Shown piece after piece: positions 8,482 through 17,203 of a stretch of DNA of 64,000 bases (the stretch's first letter is position 1; each line of letters starts with the position of its first letter). The translations under genes were made by a program, and so were the position numbers. The stretch is from Flexivirga aerilata. Its GTDB lineage: Bacteria > Actinomycetota > Actinomycetes > Actinomycetales > Dermatophilaceae. The stretch is from assembly GCF_013002715.1 (NCBI RefSeq), contig NZ_JABENB010000002.1:186001-250000 (forward strand). Reading direction: 5' to 3'. The notes under the pieces are model-generated. The model was given only the letters and a program-made list of their open reading frames with translations. It did no database searches and was not told where the DNA came from.

Positions 8482-9744
8482 TCAGCTCAGGCGGCGCAGC
8501 CAGATCAGCACGCCCGCGGCGGCGGCCACGATCAGTGCACTGATCCCGATCTTCGGCAGCACCGAGCCGCCGCCGTCCGCGTCGGCCCCGCCGACCGACA
8601 GCTGGCTGGCAGGGGGAGCGGTGACCGCTGCGCCGGCGGCATCGGCATACGTCGGCCCGGTGGTCGGGCTGCCGACCACGTCGAGGTTGAGCCGGGCCGG
8701 CACCGTGGTCGTCGGTTGGGGTTGCGTGTCGTCGGTGGCGCTGACGTAGATCGCCACCGTGTACCAGCCGGCCGCGGTCGTCCACTGGGCGGAACCGATG
8801 CCGATGTCGCCGGTCTTGTTGCCGTAGTCGAGTTGGCGGTTGGCGGCGTTGACCTGCGCGGTGTAGGTGGCGACGGTCTGCTGGTCCCCGCTGTTCTTGC
8901 TGATGATGCCGGTGGCGCTCGACCTGACCTGGGACAGTTGCGGACTGAAGAGGGTGAGCGCGACGTTGAGCGAGGTCGGCGGAGCGAAGTTGGTGCCGTT
9001 GCGCGGTGCGTCGACCGACGCCGCGAGGCGTTGCCCCCAGCCCACCCGCACCCGCGCGACGGCGAGCTTGCCGGGCTGCAGCGACACCGGGTAGCTGCCC
9101 GGTGTCAGCGTGTCCGGCGCGAGCAGCTTGTCGCTGAGCGTCCTGTCGTCGCCCGTGGTCGACTTGGATGCGGCGGTGATCTCGCTGAAACCCGTTGCCG
9201 GAGTGGCGGGTTCGAGCTTGGTGATCTTCGGCTCCTCGGTGAGCACGAGTTGCACGTCCCGGCTCGGCGGTGCCGAGCTCGAGGCGGAGGAGCTGGTGGT
9301 GTCCGGTGCCTTGAGGGTCAGCCGGAGGTCGGTCACGCTCTCGCAGCCGCTGTCGATGTAGGACTGCCGCTTGGTGGCGGCGCCGTCCAGGAAGATGAAG
9401 CGGTATCCGCCGACCGCCTCGAAGCTGCTGGTGTCGGACGAGGAGCAGTCGGTCTTGCCGTCGGCGGTGGTGATGGACGCCTGCACCGCCCCGAAGACGG
9501 CGACCGCCACCGAGCCGCCGGCCGGTCGCTTGATCGTCGCGTAGGTCGTGGTGTTGCCGGTCGGCGCCTGTGTCGTGATGCGGCCGGGGGAGAGCACCGG
9601 GGCGTCGCCCAGTGCGGTGCTGAACTCCACCGGCTGACTGCCGGGGGCGCCGCCCGGGCCCCCCGTCTCGGCGACCGCGACCGGGGCCGCCGCGAGTCCG
9701 GTCAGCAGTAGCGCGGGCACGGCGGCAAGTTTTCGCAGTCGCAT
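8482..9744 (-). CDS. secreted, C-terminally membrane-anchored protein of unknown function
   Basis: A 420-aa protein with a typical Sec signal peptide (basic MRLRK, hydrophobic core, cleavage near AVAET at about residue 25). A large extracytoplasmic part rich in Ser/Thr/Gly, probably beta-sheet, follows, then a low-complexity TTSSSASSSAPP stretch near 155. The C-terminus carries one membrane span and an RRLS cytoplasmic end, so it is a type I anchored surface protein. I recognise no enzyme motif. It lies 70 bp downstream of the VWA/MoxR pair on the same strand, so a shared role at the membrane is possible. It is convergent with the kinase gene, 29 bp away. Confidence 0.8.
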   Translation of the reverse strand: MRLRKLAAVPALLLTGLAAAPVAVAETGGPGGAPGSQPVEFSTALGDAPVLSPGRITTQAPTGNTTTYATIKRPAGGSVAVAVFGAVQASITTADGKTDCSSSDTSSFEAVGGYRFIFLDGAATKRQSYIDSGCESVTDLRLTLKAPDTTSSSASSSAPPSRDVQLVLTEEPKITKLEPATPATGFSEITAASKSTTGDDRTLSDKLLAPDTLTPGSYPVSLQPGKLAVARVRVGWGQRLAASVDAPRNGTNFAPPTSLNVALTLFSPQLSQVRSSATGIISKNSGDQQTVATYTAQVNAANRQLDYGNKTGDIGIGSAQWTTAAGWYTVAIYVSATDDTQPQPTTTVPARLNLDVVGSPTTGPTYADAAGAAVTAPPASQLSVGGADADGGGSVLPKIGISALIVAAAAGVLIWLRRLS

Positions 9745-9814
9745 GATGGGGCCAGTATGCCGGGGTCGCTTGCCGGGCTCAGCCGATGCCTCAAATGGGC
9801 TCTCAGATGGGCTC

Positions 9815-11326
9815 TCAGATGGGCAACGTCCGGGCGACGAAGTCGCGCAGTTGCTCCAGGTTGCGGCACTCGTGCATCGGCGCGATCCGGCCGTAGACCT
9901 GCGCCGCCGAATCTCCCTGCCGCCAGAGGACTTCCGGCTCCGGGTTGAGCCAGGTCAGGTGCCTGGCGCGGTCGGCGATGCGTTGCAGATCGGCGATGCC
10001 CGGGTCGGCGAAGTTGTTCCGGGCGTCGCCGAGCACCAGCACGGTCGAGCGCCGCCCGAGCGCGTCGAGGTGGCCGCGCACGAAGGTGCGCAGCGCCCAG
10101 CCGTAGTTGGAGTTGGTGCCGCGTGCGATGAGCTCCGGGGTGCCGAGGGCCCAGCTGGTGAGCGACGTGCCGGGCGGCAGGTCGTGCACCACGTCGGTGA
10201 TCTCCGCGGTGCTGCTCACGAAGCCGAAGATGCGCACCTTGCGGAAGTGCTGGTGCAGGGCCTGCATGAGCAGCATGGTGAAGCCGGAGAAGCCGCCGAC
10301 CGAGCCGGACAGGTCCGCGAGCAGCACCAGGTCCGGGCGATGTGGCGCGCGGCGCTGGTAGACCGGGTCGATCGGCACCCCGCCGGTCGACATCGACGCG
10401 CGCAGGGTGCGACGCACGTCGATCGCCCCACGTCCGGCCCGCTCGCGGGACGTCAGCCGGGCCGCGAGTTTGCGCGCCAGCGGGTCGAGTTCGCGCCGCA
10501 GCTGGTGCAGCTGGTCGCTGCCGGCGGTGAGGAAGTCGCGCTGCCGGATCGTGCGCGGTATGGCGAGCCGCGCCACTTGCTCCCGATCGCGCACCTCCGC
10601 GTTGCGGCGGCGGCTCTCGCTCTCGACCTGGCGGCGGAACGCCTCGACGCGGGCCCGCAGCTCGTCCCGGTCGATCCGGTCGGTGAAGCGCTCGGGGCGG
10701 CCCGGCTCCCGGTCCCAGGGGTTGATCGCCCAGTCGGTGTCGGTGGTCGCGCCCTGCGGCGATGCGGCCGCCATGCCGCCCGCGCCCTGGCCGCTGCCGG
10801 GTCCCGAGCCGGCGCCCTCGCCGGGAGCGTCACCGCGCAGGAGGTCCTGCGCCGCGGAGATCGCCCGCTGCGGCGCGAGCGCGTCGAGGGTGCGGGCGGC
10901 ACTCCATCCTGCGGCGTCGTCGCCGACCCTGCCGAGGAGCTCGACCGCGGCGGCCGCGAGTTGCTCCGCCGCTGCCGTGTCGCCGGCCGCGAGCGCGCGG
11001 GCGAGCCGGTCGCGCAACGCGTCGGCGTCCTCGGCGCCGCCCGCGGCTCCCGTCATACGGCGCCCGGCGGCAGCCGGGAAGTAGATGTCGAAGAGCTGGT
11101 CGAACGACGAGCGGTCGTCGCTGCGGCGCAACATCGCCGCGGCGACCCCCGCGCGCAACCGCTCGCGGTCGTCCAGTCCGAGTGCCTGCGCGACCCGGGC
11201 CGCGTCGGTCACCTCGCTGGTGCCGACCCGCATGCCGTGGGCGCGCATCGCCGCGCCCAGCGCGACGAATCGCGCTGGCAGTGTTTCGGTTTCAGCCGTC
11301 GCGGAGGAATCAGCCCGCGAGTTCAC
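9815..11326 (-). CDS. VWA domain-containing protein, CoxE-like
   Basis: About 503 aa. The C-terminal part (about 310-503) is a von Willebrand A domain with a MIDAS start DLSGSVGG after VLLA, as in CoxE-family proteins. The N-terminal part is helical and Arg/Ala-rich, with a Gly/Ser/Gln-rich linker near 185-215. CoxE-type proteins work with a MoxR AAA+ ATPase to insert metal or remodel a partner enzyme. Here the MoxR gene lies immediately upstream, and the chosen GTG overlaps its stop by 17 bp. No carbon-monoxide dehydrogenase or other obvious client is in the window. Codons upstream of the GTG extend into the MoxR gene and are not conserved-looking. Confidence 0.87.
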   Translation of the reverse strand: MNSRADSSATAETETLPARFVALGAAMRAHGMRVGTSEVTDAARVAQALGLDDRERLRAGVAAAMLRRSDDRSSFDQLFDIYFPAAAGRRMTGAAGGAEDADALRDRLARALAAGDTAAAEQLAAAAVELLGRVGDDAAGWSAARTLDALAPQRAISAAQDLLRGDAPGEGAGSGPGSGQGAGGMAAASPQGATTDTDWAINPWDREPGRPERFTDRIDRDELRARVEAFRRQVESESRRRNAEVRDREQVARLAIPRTIRQRDFLTAGSDQLHQLRRELDPLARKLAARLTSRERAGRGAIDVRRTLRASMSTGGVPIDPVYQRRAPHRPDLVLLADLSGSVGGFSGFTMLLMQALHQHFRKVRIFGFVSSTAEITDVVHDLPPGTSLTSWALGTPELIARGTNSNYGWALRTFVRGHLDALGRRSTVLVLGDARNNFADPGIADLQRIADRARHLTWLNPEPEVLWRQGDSAAQVYGRIAPMHECRNLEQLRDFVARTLPI

Positions 11327-12188
11327 GATCCAGGTCCAGCTTCGCGTGGGCGAGCTCGATGTCGCTCTGGTGCTTGAGCACCACACCGAGGCTGTCGCGC
11401 ACCAGCTGCGGGTCGAGCCGGTCGGCGCCGAGACTGATCAGCGTCCCGGCCCAATCGACGGTCTCGGCGACCGACGGTGCCTTGCGCAGCTCGAGCCCGC
11501 GCAGCGCGCCGACGACGCGCACCAGCGACGCGGCGAGCGTGTCGTCCAGATCGGGCACGTGGGACTGCACGATGCGTTGTTCGAGCGCGGCGTCCGGGTA
11601 GTCGATGTGCAGGAAGAGGCACCGGCGTCGCAGCGCCTCGGAGAGTTCGCGGGTGGCGTTGGAGGTCAGCACCACCAGGGGCCGGTGCCGGGCGTGGATC
11701 GTCCCGAGCTCGGGGATGGTGACCTGAAACTCCGAGAGCAGCTCCAGCAGCAGGCCCTCCATCTCCTCGTCGGCCTTGTCGAGCTCGTCGACGAGCAGCA
11801 CGACCGGCCGCTCGCTGCGCACCGCGGTCAGCAGCGGCCGGGCGAGCAGGAACTCCTCGCCGAAGATGTCGGTGCGCACGTCGTCCCAGCCGCCGCTCTG
11901 CTCGGCGGAGATGCGCAGCAACTGCTTGGCGTGGTTCCACTCATAGAGGGCGCGTGCCTCGTCGACGCCCTCGTAGCACTGCAGCCGCACCAGGTCGTTG
12001 CCGGTGGCCGCGGCGAGTGCGCCGGCGAGCGCGGTCTTGCCGACACCGGCCGGGCCCTCGATGAGCAGCGGCCGGCCGAGGGTGGCCGCGAGGTAGACCG
12101 TGGTGGCGATCGCGTCCGACGGCAGGTAGCCGGTCTCGGCGAGCCGGTCGCGGGTGTCGTCCACGCTGGTGAAGACGGGCGTACTCAT
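11310..12188 (-). CDS. MoxR-family AAA+ ATPase
   Basis: A 292-aa MoxR ATPase. Walker A is GPAGVGKTA near residues 44-52, Walker B LLVDELDKAD near 129-138, and sensor-1 Asn lies in VLTSNATRELSEALRRRC, with the arginine finger at its end. MoxR proteins act as chaperones for cofactor insertion or complex assembly with VWA-domain partners, here the downstream gene that overlaps its stop. The start is the ATG giving MSTPVFTSVDD; an upstream in-frame codon would add 13 atypical residues. It is 52 bp upstream, in genome order, of the cutinase-like gene, which is read in the same direction. Confidence 0.92.
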   Translation of the reverse strand: MSTPVFTSVDDTRDRLAETGYLPSDAIATTVYLAATLGRPLLIEGPAGVGKTALAGALAAATGNDLVRLQCYEGVDEARALYEWNHAKQLLRISAEQSGGWDDVRTDIFGEEFLLARPLLTAVRSERPVVLLVDELDKADEEMEGLLLELLSEFQVTIPELGTIHARHRPLVVLTSNATRELSEALRRRCLFLHIDYPDAALEQRIVQSHVPDLDDTLAASLVRVVGALRGLELRKAPSVAETVDWAGTLISLGADRLDPQLVRDSLGVVLKHQSDIELAHAKLDLDRELAG

Positions 12189-12240
12189 GAGTACATCCTC
12201 GCGTATGGCGCGACACCCGCGCGGCATACGCGCTCGCGCC

Positions 12241-13203
12241 TCAGCCGCCGGCCTCGGCGATCAGCCCGTCGATGGGCGCGGCGAGCCCGTCCGCGCCGGG
12301 CACCCCGAACCTCGCCAGCAGTCCGGCGGCGACCGCACCGTCGATGGCGTCGCCGATCGCCCGCACCGTGGCGTTCCAGAGGAGGTTGTGCCTGAGCAGG
12401 GCGTTGGGGGTGGGCATCGGGACCGGCAGCGGCGCGCCATACCCGATCCGGGGTGTCTGCGGCTGGTAGTGGTCGCCCGGGCGGGCGTCCGCGCCGAAGG
12501 GGTCGAACCGGTAGGCGTGGTCCCCGCTGCGATAGCCCTGCACGCCGTTGGCGACCGCGAGCGCATTGGTGAACGGGTTGGCGGCGTTGCAGATGACGTC
12601 GTTCTGGTTGCAGACCTCGCTCACGGCGACGTCGCGGAAGTTGCGCGGCCCGGGTGCGTCGATCGTCGGCAGGTTGGGCAGCATCGTCAGCACCCCGCCG
12701 GCGGGTCCCTCGATGCCCTTGGTCTGCGGTGCCCGGCGCGGGTCGCCGTAGAGCACGGCGCTCAGCTGGTTGTGCGGGATGTCGCTCTTGCCGGCCAGGG
12801 ACTCGACCACGTTGCCGGCCACGAGCGCGCCGAACGAATAGCCCATGAACGCGATGCGTGCGCTCGGGCAGGCGCGGTGGTAGTCGATCGCCGCGCGTTC
12901 CAGGCTCGGGACCGCCCTGGCGACGGTGTTGTTGAGTGTCGTGGGGTCGAGCACCGGGATGATGCCGTTGCGGTAGTAGAAGATCTCCCGGTCCCAGCCG
13001 GGCGCGGACGCAACGTTGCTCAGGCTGGGTCCGCCGAAGCTCGCGGCCGACTCGCCGCTCTTGTAGCCGTCGACGAGGAAGATCTTGTTGCCGCAGCCGG
13101 CGGCGCCCGCGGCGGGTGCCGTGGGCAGCGCCAGGGCGGTCATCCCGGTGGTGGCGAGGGCGGCCGCTGCGGCGGCGGTGGCGATGCTGCGAGGGCTGCG
13201 CAT
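12241..13203 (-). CDS. secreted cutinase-like serine esterase
   Basis: A 320-aa exported alpha/beta-hydrolase. An N-terminal signal peptide (MRSPRS, Ala-rich core, cleavage near 34) precedes a mature domain. This carries the nucleophile motif MGYSFGALVAG (GxSxG), a CNQNDVICN segment with the usual cutinase aspartate between cysteines, and a likely catalytic His in GDHAYRF. It resembles the cutinase and PE-PPE-type esterases of mycobacteria and relatives, which hydrolyse lipid or polyester esters outside the cell. The substrate is unknown. The start is the ATG directly before the signal peptide; the longer open frame upstream reads through the MerR gene. It ends 52 bp before the MoxR start. 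Confidence 0.86.
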   Translation of the reverse strand: MRSPRSIATAAAAAALATTGMTALALPTAPAAGAAGCGNKIFLVDGYKSGESAASFGGPSLSNVASAPGWDREIFYYRNGIIPVLDPTTLNNTVARAVPSLERAAIDYHRACPSARIAFMGYSFGALVAGNVVESLAGKSDIPHNQLSAVLYGDPRRAPQTKGIEGPAGGVLTMLPNLPTIDAPGPRNFRDVAVSEVCNQNDVICNAANPFTNALAVANGVQGYRSGDHAYRFDPFGADARPGDHYQPQTPRIGYGAPLPVPMPTPNALLRHNLLWNATVRAIGDAIDGAVAAGLLARFGVPGADGLAAPIDGLIAEAGG

Positions 13204-13237
13204 GTGCCCTGACGCTAGCGCTGATCGGGCGGCAGGA

Positions 13238-13633
13238 TCAGCTTTGCAGCCGACGCAGATCTGCCCGGCAGCGCCGCTCCATCGACTCCATCTCGGCGAG
13301 GGTGCGGTCGATGTCCGCGCGGCGCTGCTCCAGCTCGGCGCGGCGGGCGGCGATCTGGTCGAGCAGGTAGACGAGCTGGCCGGACTCGCCGGGAGTCTCG
13401 TCATACATGTCGATGATCGTGCGAATCTCCTCCAGCGGGAAGCCGATTCGCTTGCCCCGCACGATGAGCTCGAGCCGGGTGCGGTCGCGCCGGTGGAAGA
13501 CCCGCACGGTGCCGCGGCGCTCGGGGGAGAGGAGGCCGAGCTCCTCGTAGTGCCGGATCGTGCGGTGGGTCAGCCCGAACTCCTCGGCCAGCTGCGCGAT
13601 CGACCAGGTGGCCTCGACGTGCGGGGTTGTCAT
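13238..13633 (-). CDS. MerR-family regulator, LiuR-like
   Basis: A 131-aa MerR regulator. The winged HTH is at about 9-55 (WSIAQLAEEFGLTHRTIRHY, EELGLLSPERRGTVRVF), followed by a long dimerisation helix (residues about 75-125, rich in Arg/Glu/Leu). No metal-binding cysteine pair is present. It is divergent from an acyl-CoA dehydrogenase and carboxyltransferase, the context of LiuR regulators of branched-chain amino-acid and acyl-CoA catabolism. A 24-bp palindrome of the LiuR type abuts the gene. An ATG at 13645 is an alternative start but leaves only one base before the palindrome, so the ATG at 13633 is preferred. Confidence 0.87.
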   Translation of the reverse strand: MTTPHVEATWSIAQLAEEFGLTHRTIRHYEELGLLSPERRGTVRVFHRRDRTRLELIVRGKRIGFPLEEIRTIIDMYDETPGESGQLVYLLDQIAARRAELEQRRADIDRTLAEMESMERRCRADLRRLQS

Positions 13634-13646
13634 GGCGGCGATCATG

Positions 13647-13670
13647 CTTTACGTTTACGTCAACGTCAAG
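13647..13670. promoter_or_regulatory. LiuR-type operator palindrome
   Basis: A 24-bp imperfect palindrome built from ACGTTTACGT and CAACGT halves, matching its complement at 20 of 24 positions. It lies between the divergent MerR gene and the acyl-CoA dehydrogenase. It resembles the TTTACGT-type sites known for LiuR. Autoregulation and control of the divergent operon are inferred. Confidence 0.72.
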
Positions 13671-13713
13671 CGTTGTGTGACGGGCCACACACTCGAGATT
13701 GCGAAGGACGAGG

Positions 13714-14895
13714 ATGTTCGAGCTGAGCAAGGAGCACGAGGAATTCCGGCAGCTGGTGCGGGATTTCGCCGAGCGTGAGGTCGCGCCGCACGTCGCGCAG
13801 TGGGACAAGGAGCACCACTTCCCGACCGACCTGGTCCCGAAGATGGGCGAGCTCGGGCTCTTCGGCCTGGTCGTGCCGGAGGAGTATGGCGGTGCCGGCC
13901 TCGACGAGGGCAGCTTCACCTACCTCTGCCTCGCGATCGAGGAGCTCGGCCGGGTGGACCAGTCCATCGGGATCACGTTGTCGGCCGGTGTCGGCCTCGG
14001 CATCAACCCGATCCTGACCTACGGCGACGACGAGCAGAAGCAGCGCTTCCTGCCCGACCTGGTGGCCGGCCGCGCCCTGGCCGGCTTCGGCCTTACCGAG
14101 CCGGACGCCGGCTCCGACGCCGGGGCCACCCGCACCAAGGCGACGCTCGCTGACGGCAACTGGACGATCAACGGCGCCAAGGCGTTCATCACCAACTCCG
14201 GCACCGACATCACCTCGGTGGTCACGGTCACCGCCCGCACCGGCACCGACGACAACGGCCGCGCCGAGATCAGCGCGATCATGGTGCCGGCCGGCACTCC
14301 GGGCTTCACCGCCGAGCCCGCCTACGACAAGCTCGGCTGGCACATCTCCGACACCCACGGCCTCACCTTCTCCGACTGCGTGGTGCCCGAGAGCAACCTG
14401 CTCGGCCGCCGCGGGCAGGGCTTCAAGCAGTTCCTCAAGACGCTGGACGACGGCCGCATCGCGATCTCTGCGCTCGCAGTCGGGCTGTCGCAGGCGTGTC
14501 TGGAGGCGGTCACCGAATATGCAAAGACGCGAACGGCTTTCGGCAAGCCGATCGCGGTCAACCAAGGTGTGTCCTTCCAGATCGCGGACCTCGCCGTCAT
14601 GGTCGAGGCATCCCGGCAGCTGACCTACAAGGCCGCCTGGCTCAAGGACGAGCTGGAGGCTGGCCGTCGATCCGTCGCCGAAGTGAAGCAGGCCGCGGCC
14701 ATCGCCAAGCTCTACTCCACCGAGGCCGCGGTCAGCGCGACCCGCATCGCCACGCAGATCTTCGGCGGCAACGGGTTCATGGAGGAATATCCCGTCGCGC
14801 GCTTCTACCGCGACGCCAAGATCCTGGAGATCGGCGAGGGCACCTCTGAGGTGCAGCGCATGGTGATCGCACGCGGGCTCGGGCTGCCGGCATGA
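13714..14895 (+). CDS. acyl-CoA dehydrogenase (short/branched chain type)
   Basis: A 393-aa FAD acyl-CoA dehydrogenase that oxidises acyl-CoA to 2-enoyl-CoA with ETF as acceptor. It shows GFGLTEPDAGSDAG (FAD/substrate loop), KAFITNSG, the LGRRGQGFKQF helix and QIFGGNGFMEEYPVARFYRD. The catalytic base Glu375 is in EGTSEVQR. Isovaleryl-CoA dehydrogenases place the base elsewhere and lack this Glu, so the substrate is more likely a straight short-chain or 2-methyl-branched acyl-CoA despite the LiuR-like context. The ATG at 13714 has a good AAGGA ribosome-binding site. The stop overlaps the carboxyltransferase start by ATGA, so the two are co-translated and probably under the MerR regulator. Confidence 0.94.
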   Translation: MFELSKEHEEFRQLVRDFAEREVAPHVAQWDKEHHFPTDLVPKMGELGLFGLVVPEEYGGAGLDEGSFTYLCLAIEELGRVDQSIGITLSAGVGLGINPILTYGDDEQKQRFLPDLVAGRALAGFGLTEPDAGSDAGATRTKATLADGNWTINGAKAFITNSGTDITSVVTVTARTGTDDNGRAEISAIMVPAGTPGFTAEPAYDKLGWHISDTHGLTFSDCVVPESNLLGRRGQGFKQFLKTLDDGRIAISALAVGLSQACLEAVTEYAKTRTAFGKPIAVNQGVSFQIADLAVMVEASRQLTYKAAWLKDELEAGRRSVAEVKQAAAIAKLYSTEAAVSATRIATQIFGGNGFMEEYPVARFYRDAKILEIGEGTSEVQRMVIARGLGLPA

Positions 14896-16460
14896 GTGAG
14901 CAGGTCACCACCGAGGTGAGCGGCGACCCGCGAGTCGCCGATGTGCGTGAGCGGCTGGCGGCGGCCTACGAAGCGTCGGCCGCGGCGCCCGAGCGGGCCC
15001 AGGCCAAGCTGGACTCGCAGGGCAAACTGTATGTCCGCGAACGGATTTCACTGCTCTTCGACGAGGGGTCCTTCGTCGAGGACGGTCGGTACGCCAACGC
15101 CACCGCTGGCAACCTGCCGGCCGACGGGGTCGTCACCGGCCGGGGCACGGTCGAGGGGCGTCCGGCGATCGTGGTCGCCAACGATCCGACCGTGAAGGCG
15201 GGCTCCTGGGGCGCGCGCACGGTCGAGAAGATCGTGCGGGCGACGGAGGCCGCGCTGCGGGAGGAGCTGCCGGTCTTCTGGTTCGTCGACTCGGCCGGCG
15301 CCCGCATCACCGACCAGGTCGAACTCTTCCCCGGCCGCCGCGGCGCGGGACGCATCTTCCACAACCAGGTCGCGTTGTCGGGCAAGGTGCCGCAGATCTG
15401 CTGCTTGTTCGGGCCGTCGGCCGCCGGCGGTGCCTACATCCCGAGCTTCACCGACATCCTCATCATGGTCGAGGGCAACGCGTCGATGTATCTCGGCAGC
15501 CCGCGAATGGCGGAAATGGTTGTCGGAGAGAAGGTTTCGCTCGAGGAGATGGGCGGCGCACGGATGCACTGCACCGTCAGCGGCGTCGGTGACCTACTCG
15601 CCTCCGACGACGCCGAGGCGATCGAGCTCGCCAAGCTCTTCTTCTCCTACGTGCCGTCCACCTGGCACGACGAGCCCCCGTCATACGTGGGGGAGGAGCC
15701 GGCGACCGAGCTCACCGAGCACACCGTGCCGGAGATCGAGAGCCAGCCGTTCGACGTGCACGAGGTCATCGACGGGCTGATCGACGACGACTCGTTCTTC
15801 GAGATCAAGCCGCTCTTCGCGCCCGAGCTGGTGATCGGCTTCGGCCGCATGGACGGCAAAACCGTTGGCATCGTTGCCAACAACTCGATGGTCAAGGGCG
15901 GCGTGCTCTTCACCGACAGTGCCGACAAGGCCGCACGCTTCATCTGGATGTGCGACGCCTACTCCATCCCGCTGATCTACCTGGCCGACGTGCCCGGCTT
16001 CATGATCGGGTCCGAGGTGGAGCGCGGCGGCATCATCCGGCACGGCGCCAAGATGGTGTCGGCGGTGTCCGAGGCGACCGTCCCGCAGTTCTGCATCGTG
16101 GTCCGCAAGGCGTATGGCGCAGGCCTCTACGCCATGGGCGGCCCCGGCTTCGGACCGGACGCCACCCTCGCGCTGCCGACCGCTCGCATCGCGGTGATGG
16201 GCCCGGAGGCCGCGGTCAACGCCGTGTATGCCGGCAAGATCGCCGAGATCGAGGACCCCGCCGAGCAGGAGGCCTTCGTGCAGGCCAAGCGCGAGGGATA
16301 CCTCGAGGACGTCGATCTGGAGCGGTTGGCGTCCGACCTGGTCATCGACGGGGTTGTCGAGGCGTCGTCGCTGCGCACCGAGCTGCTGCACCGGCTGGCC
16401 TATGCCTGCCGCCGGGACCGGCGCTTCAGCGAGCGCCGCCGCGCCATACCGCCGGTTTAG
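14892..16460 (+). CDS. acyl-CoA carboxylase carboxyltransferase (beta) subunit
   Basis: A 522-aa biotin-dependent carboxyltransferase. It moves CO2 from carboxybiotin on an alpha chain to an acyl-CoA. It has two crotonase-like halves: the N-half carries VDSAGARI and the oxyanion loop FGPSAAGGAYIPSF, the C-half VPGFMIGSEVERGGIIRHG and RKAYGAGLYAMGG. It is distinct from the AccD5 gene at 35.7 kb and closer to AccD1/AccD3-like or methylcrotonyl/geranyl types. It overlaps the acyl-CoA dehydrogenase by 4 bp. No dedicated alpha chain lies nearby, so AccA (4.3 kb) or one elsewhere must supply biotin. The exact substrate is unresolved. Confidence 0.92.
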   Translation: MSEQVTTEVSGDPRVADVRERLAAAYEASAAAPERAQAKLDSQGKLYVRERISLLFDEGSFVEDGRYANATAGNLPADGVVTGRGTVEGRPAIVVANDPTVKAGSWGARTVEKIVRATEAALREELPVFWFVDSAGARITDQVELFPGRRGAGRIFHNQVALSGKVPQICCLFGPSAAGGAYIPSFTDILIMVEGNASMYLGSPRMAEMVVGEKVSLEEMGGARMHCTVSGVGDLLASDDAEAIELAKLFFSYVPSTWHDEPPSYVGEEPATELTEHTVPEIESQPFDVHEVIDGLIDDDSFFEIKPLFAPELVIGFGRMDGKTVGIVANNSMVKGGVLFTDSADKAARFIWMCDAYSIPLIYLADVPGFMIGSEVERGGIIRHGAKMVSAVSEATVPQFCIVVRKAYGAGLYAMGGPGFGPDATLALPTARIAVMGPEAAVNAVYAGKIAEIEDPAEQEAFVQAKREGYLEDVDLERLASDLVIDGVVEASSLRTELLHRLAYACRRDRRFSERRRAIPPV

Positions 16461-16507
16461 AGTCCGAGCCGCACGGATGCGGGTCGAGTAGGCCGAGCCC
16501 GCTGAGT

Positions 16508-17112
16508 GCTGGTCGAGTAGGCCGAGCCCCCAGGGGCGAGGCCGTATCGAGACCAGCCCGCGGGCGCTGGTTTCGATACGCGCTTCCCCCGCTTCGCTCC
16601 TCCGCGCTACTCAACCAGCGACACCGCTGGTCGAGTGGGCCGAGCCCCCAGGGGCGAGGCCGTATCGAGACCAGCTCACGGGCGCTGGTTTCGATACGCG
16701 CTTCCCCCGCTTCGCTCCTCCGCGCTACTCAACCAGCGACACCGCTGGTCGAGTGGGGCGAGTCCCCAGGGGCGAGGCCGTATCGAGACCAGCGACCGAG
16801 CGGGGGAGCGCTGGTTTCGATACGCGCTTCCCCCGCTTCGCTCCTCCGCGGTACTCGGGCCAGCGACACCGCTGGTCGAGTGGGCCGAGCCCGCAGGGGC
16901 GAGGCCGTATCGAGACCAGCCCGCGGGCTGGTCTCGATACGCGCTTCCCCCGCTTCGCTCCTCCGCGGTACTCGGGCCAGCGACACCGCTGGTCGAGTAG
17001 GGCGAGCCCCCAGGGGCGAGGCCGTATCGAGACCAGCGACCGAGCGGGCGAGCGCTGGTTTCGATACGCGCTCCCCCGCTTCGCTCCTCCGCGCTACTCG
17101 GGCCAGCGACAC
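16508..17112. repeat. five tandem copies of a ~117-bp palindromic repeat
   Basis: Copies begin at 16508, 16626, 16744, 16871 and 16988 (spacing 118, 118, 127, 117). Each unit has two inverted halves: one runs from GCTGGTCGAGT through CCGTATCGAGACCAG, the other from CTGGTTTCGATACG through CTACTCAACCAGCG, so every unit can fold on itself and pair with neighbours. Two variants of the right half occur (ACTCAACCAGCG and ACTCGGGCCAGCG). The block fills the gap between the carboxyltransferase and the YihY gene. Open frames across it are an artefact of composition. Similar TATCGAGACC-type intergenic repeats occur, as far as I recall, in other actinobacteria. Confidence 0.85.
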
Positions 17113-17203
17113 CGTCCAGCGACACTGCGACTCACCCCACCGAAGTTCCCGACCACGCGTGGGGTGAGCGGGACTCACGCCTGCCGCCGGTACCGTTGAG
17201 CCC

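Noticed and set aside
12154..13212. 352-aa plus-strand open frame opposite the cutinase-like gene
   Set aside because: Shadow of the secreted esterase, which has a signal peptide and GxSxG motif on the other strand.
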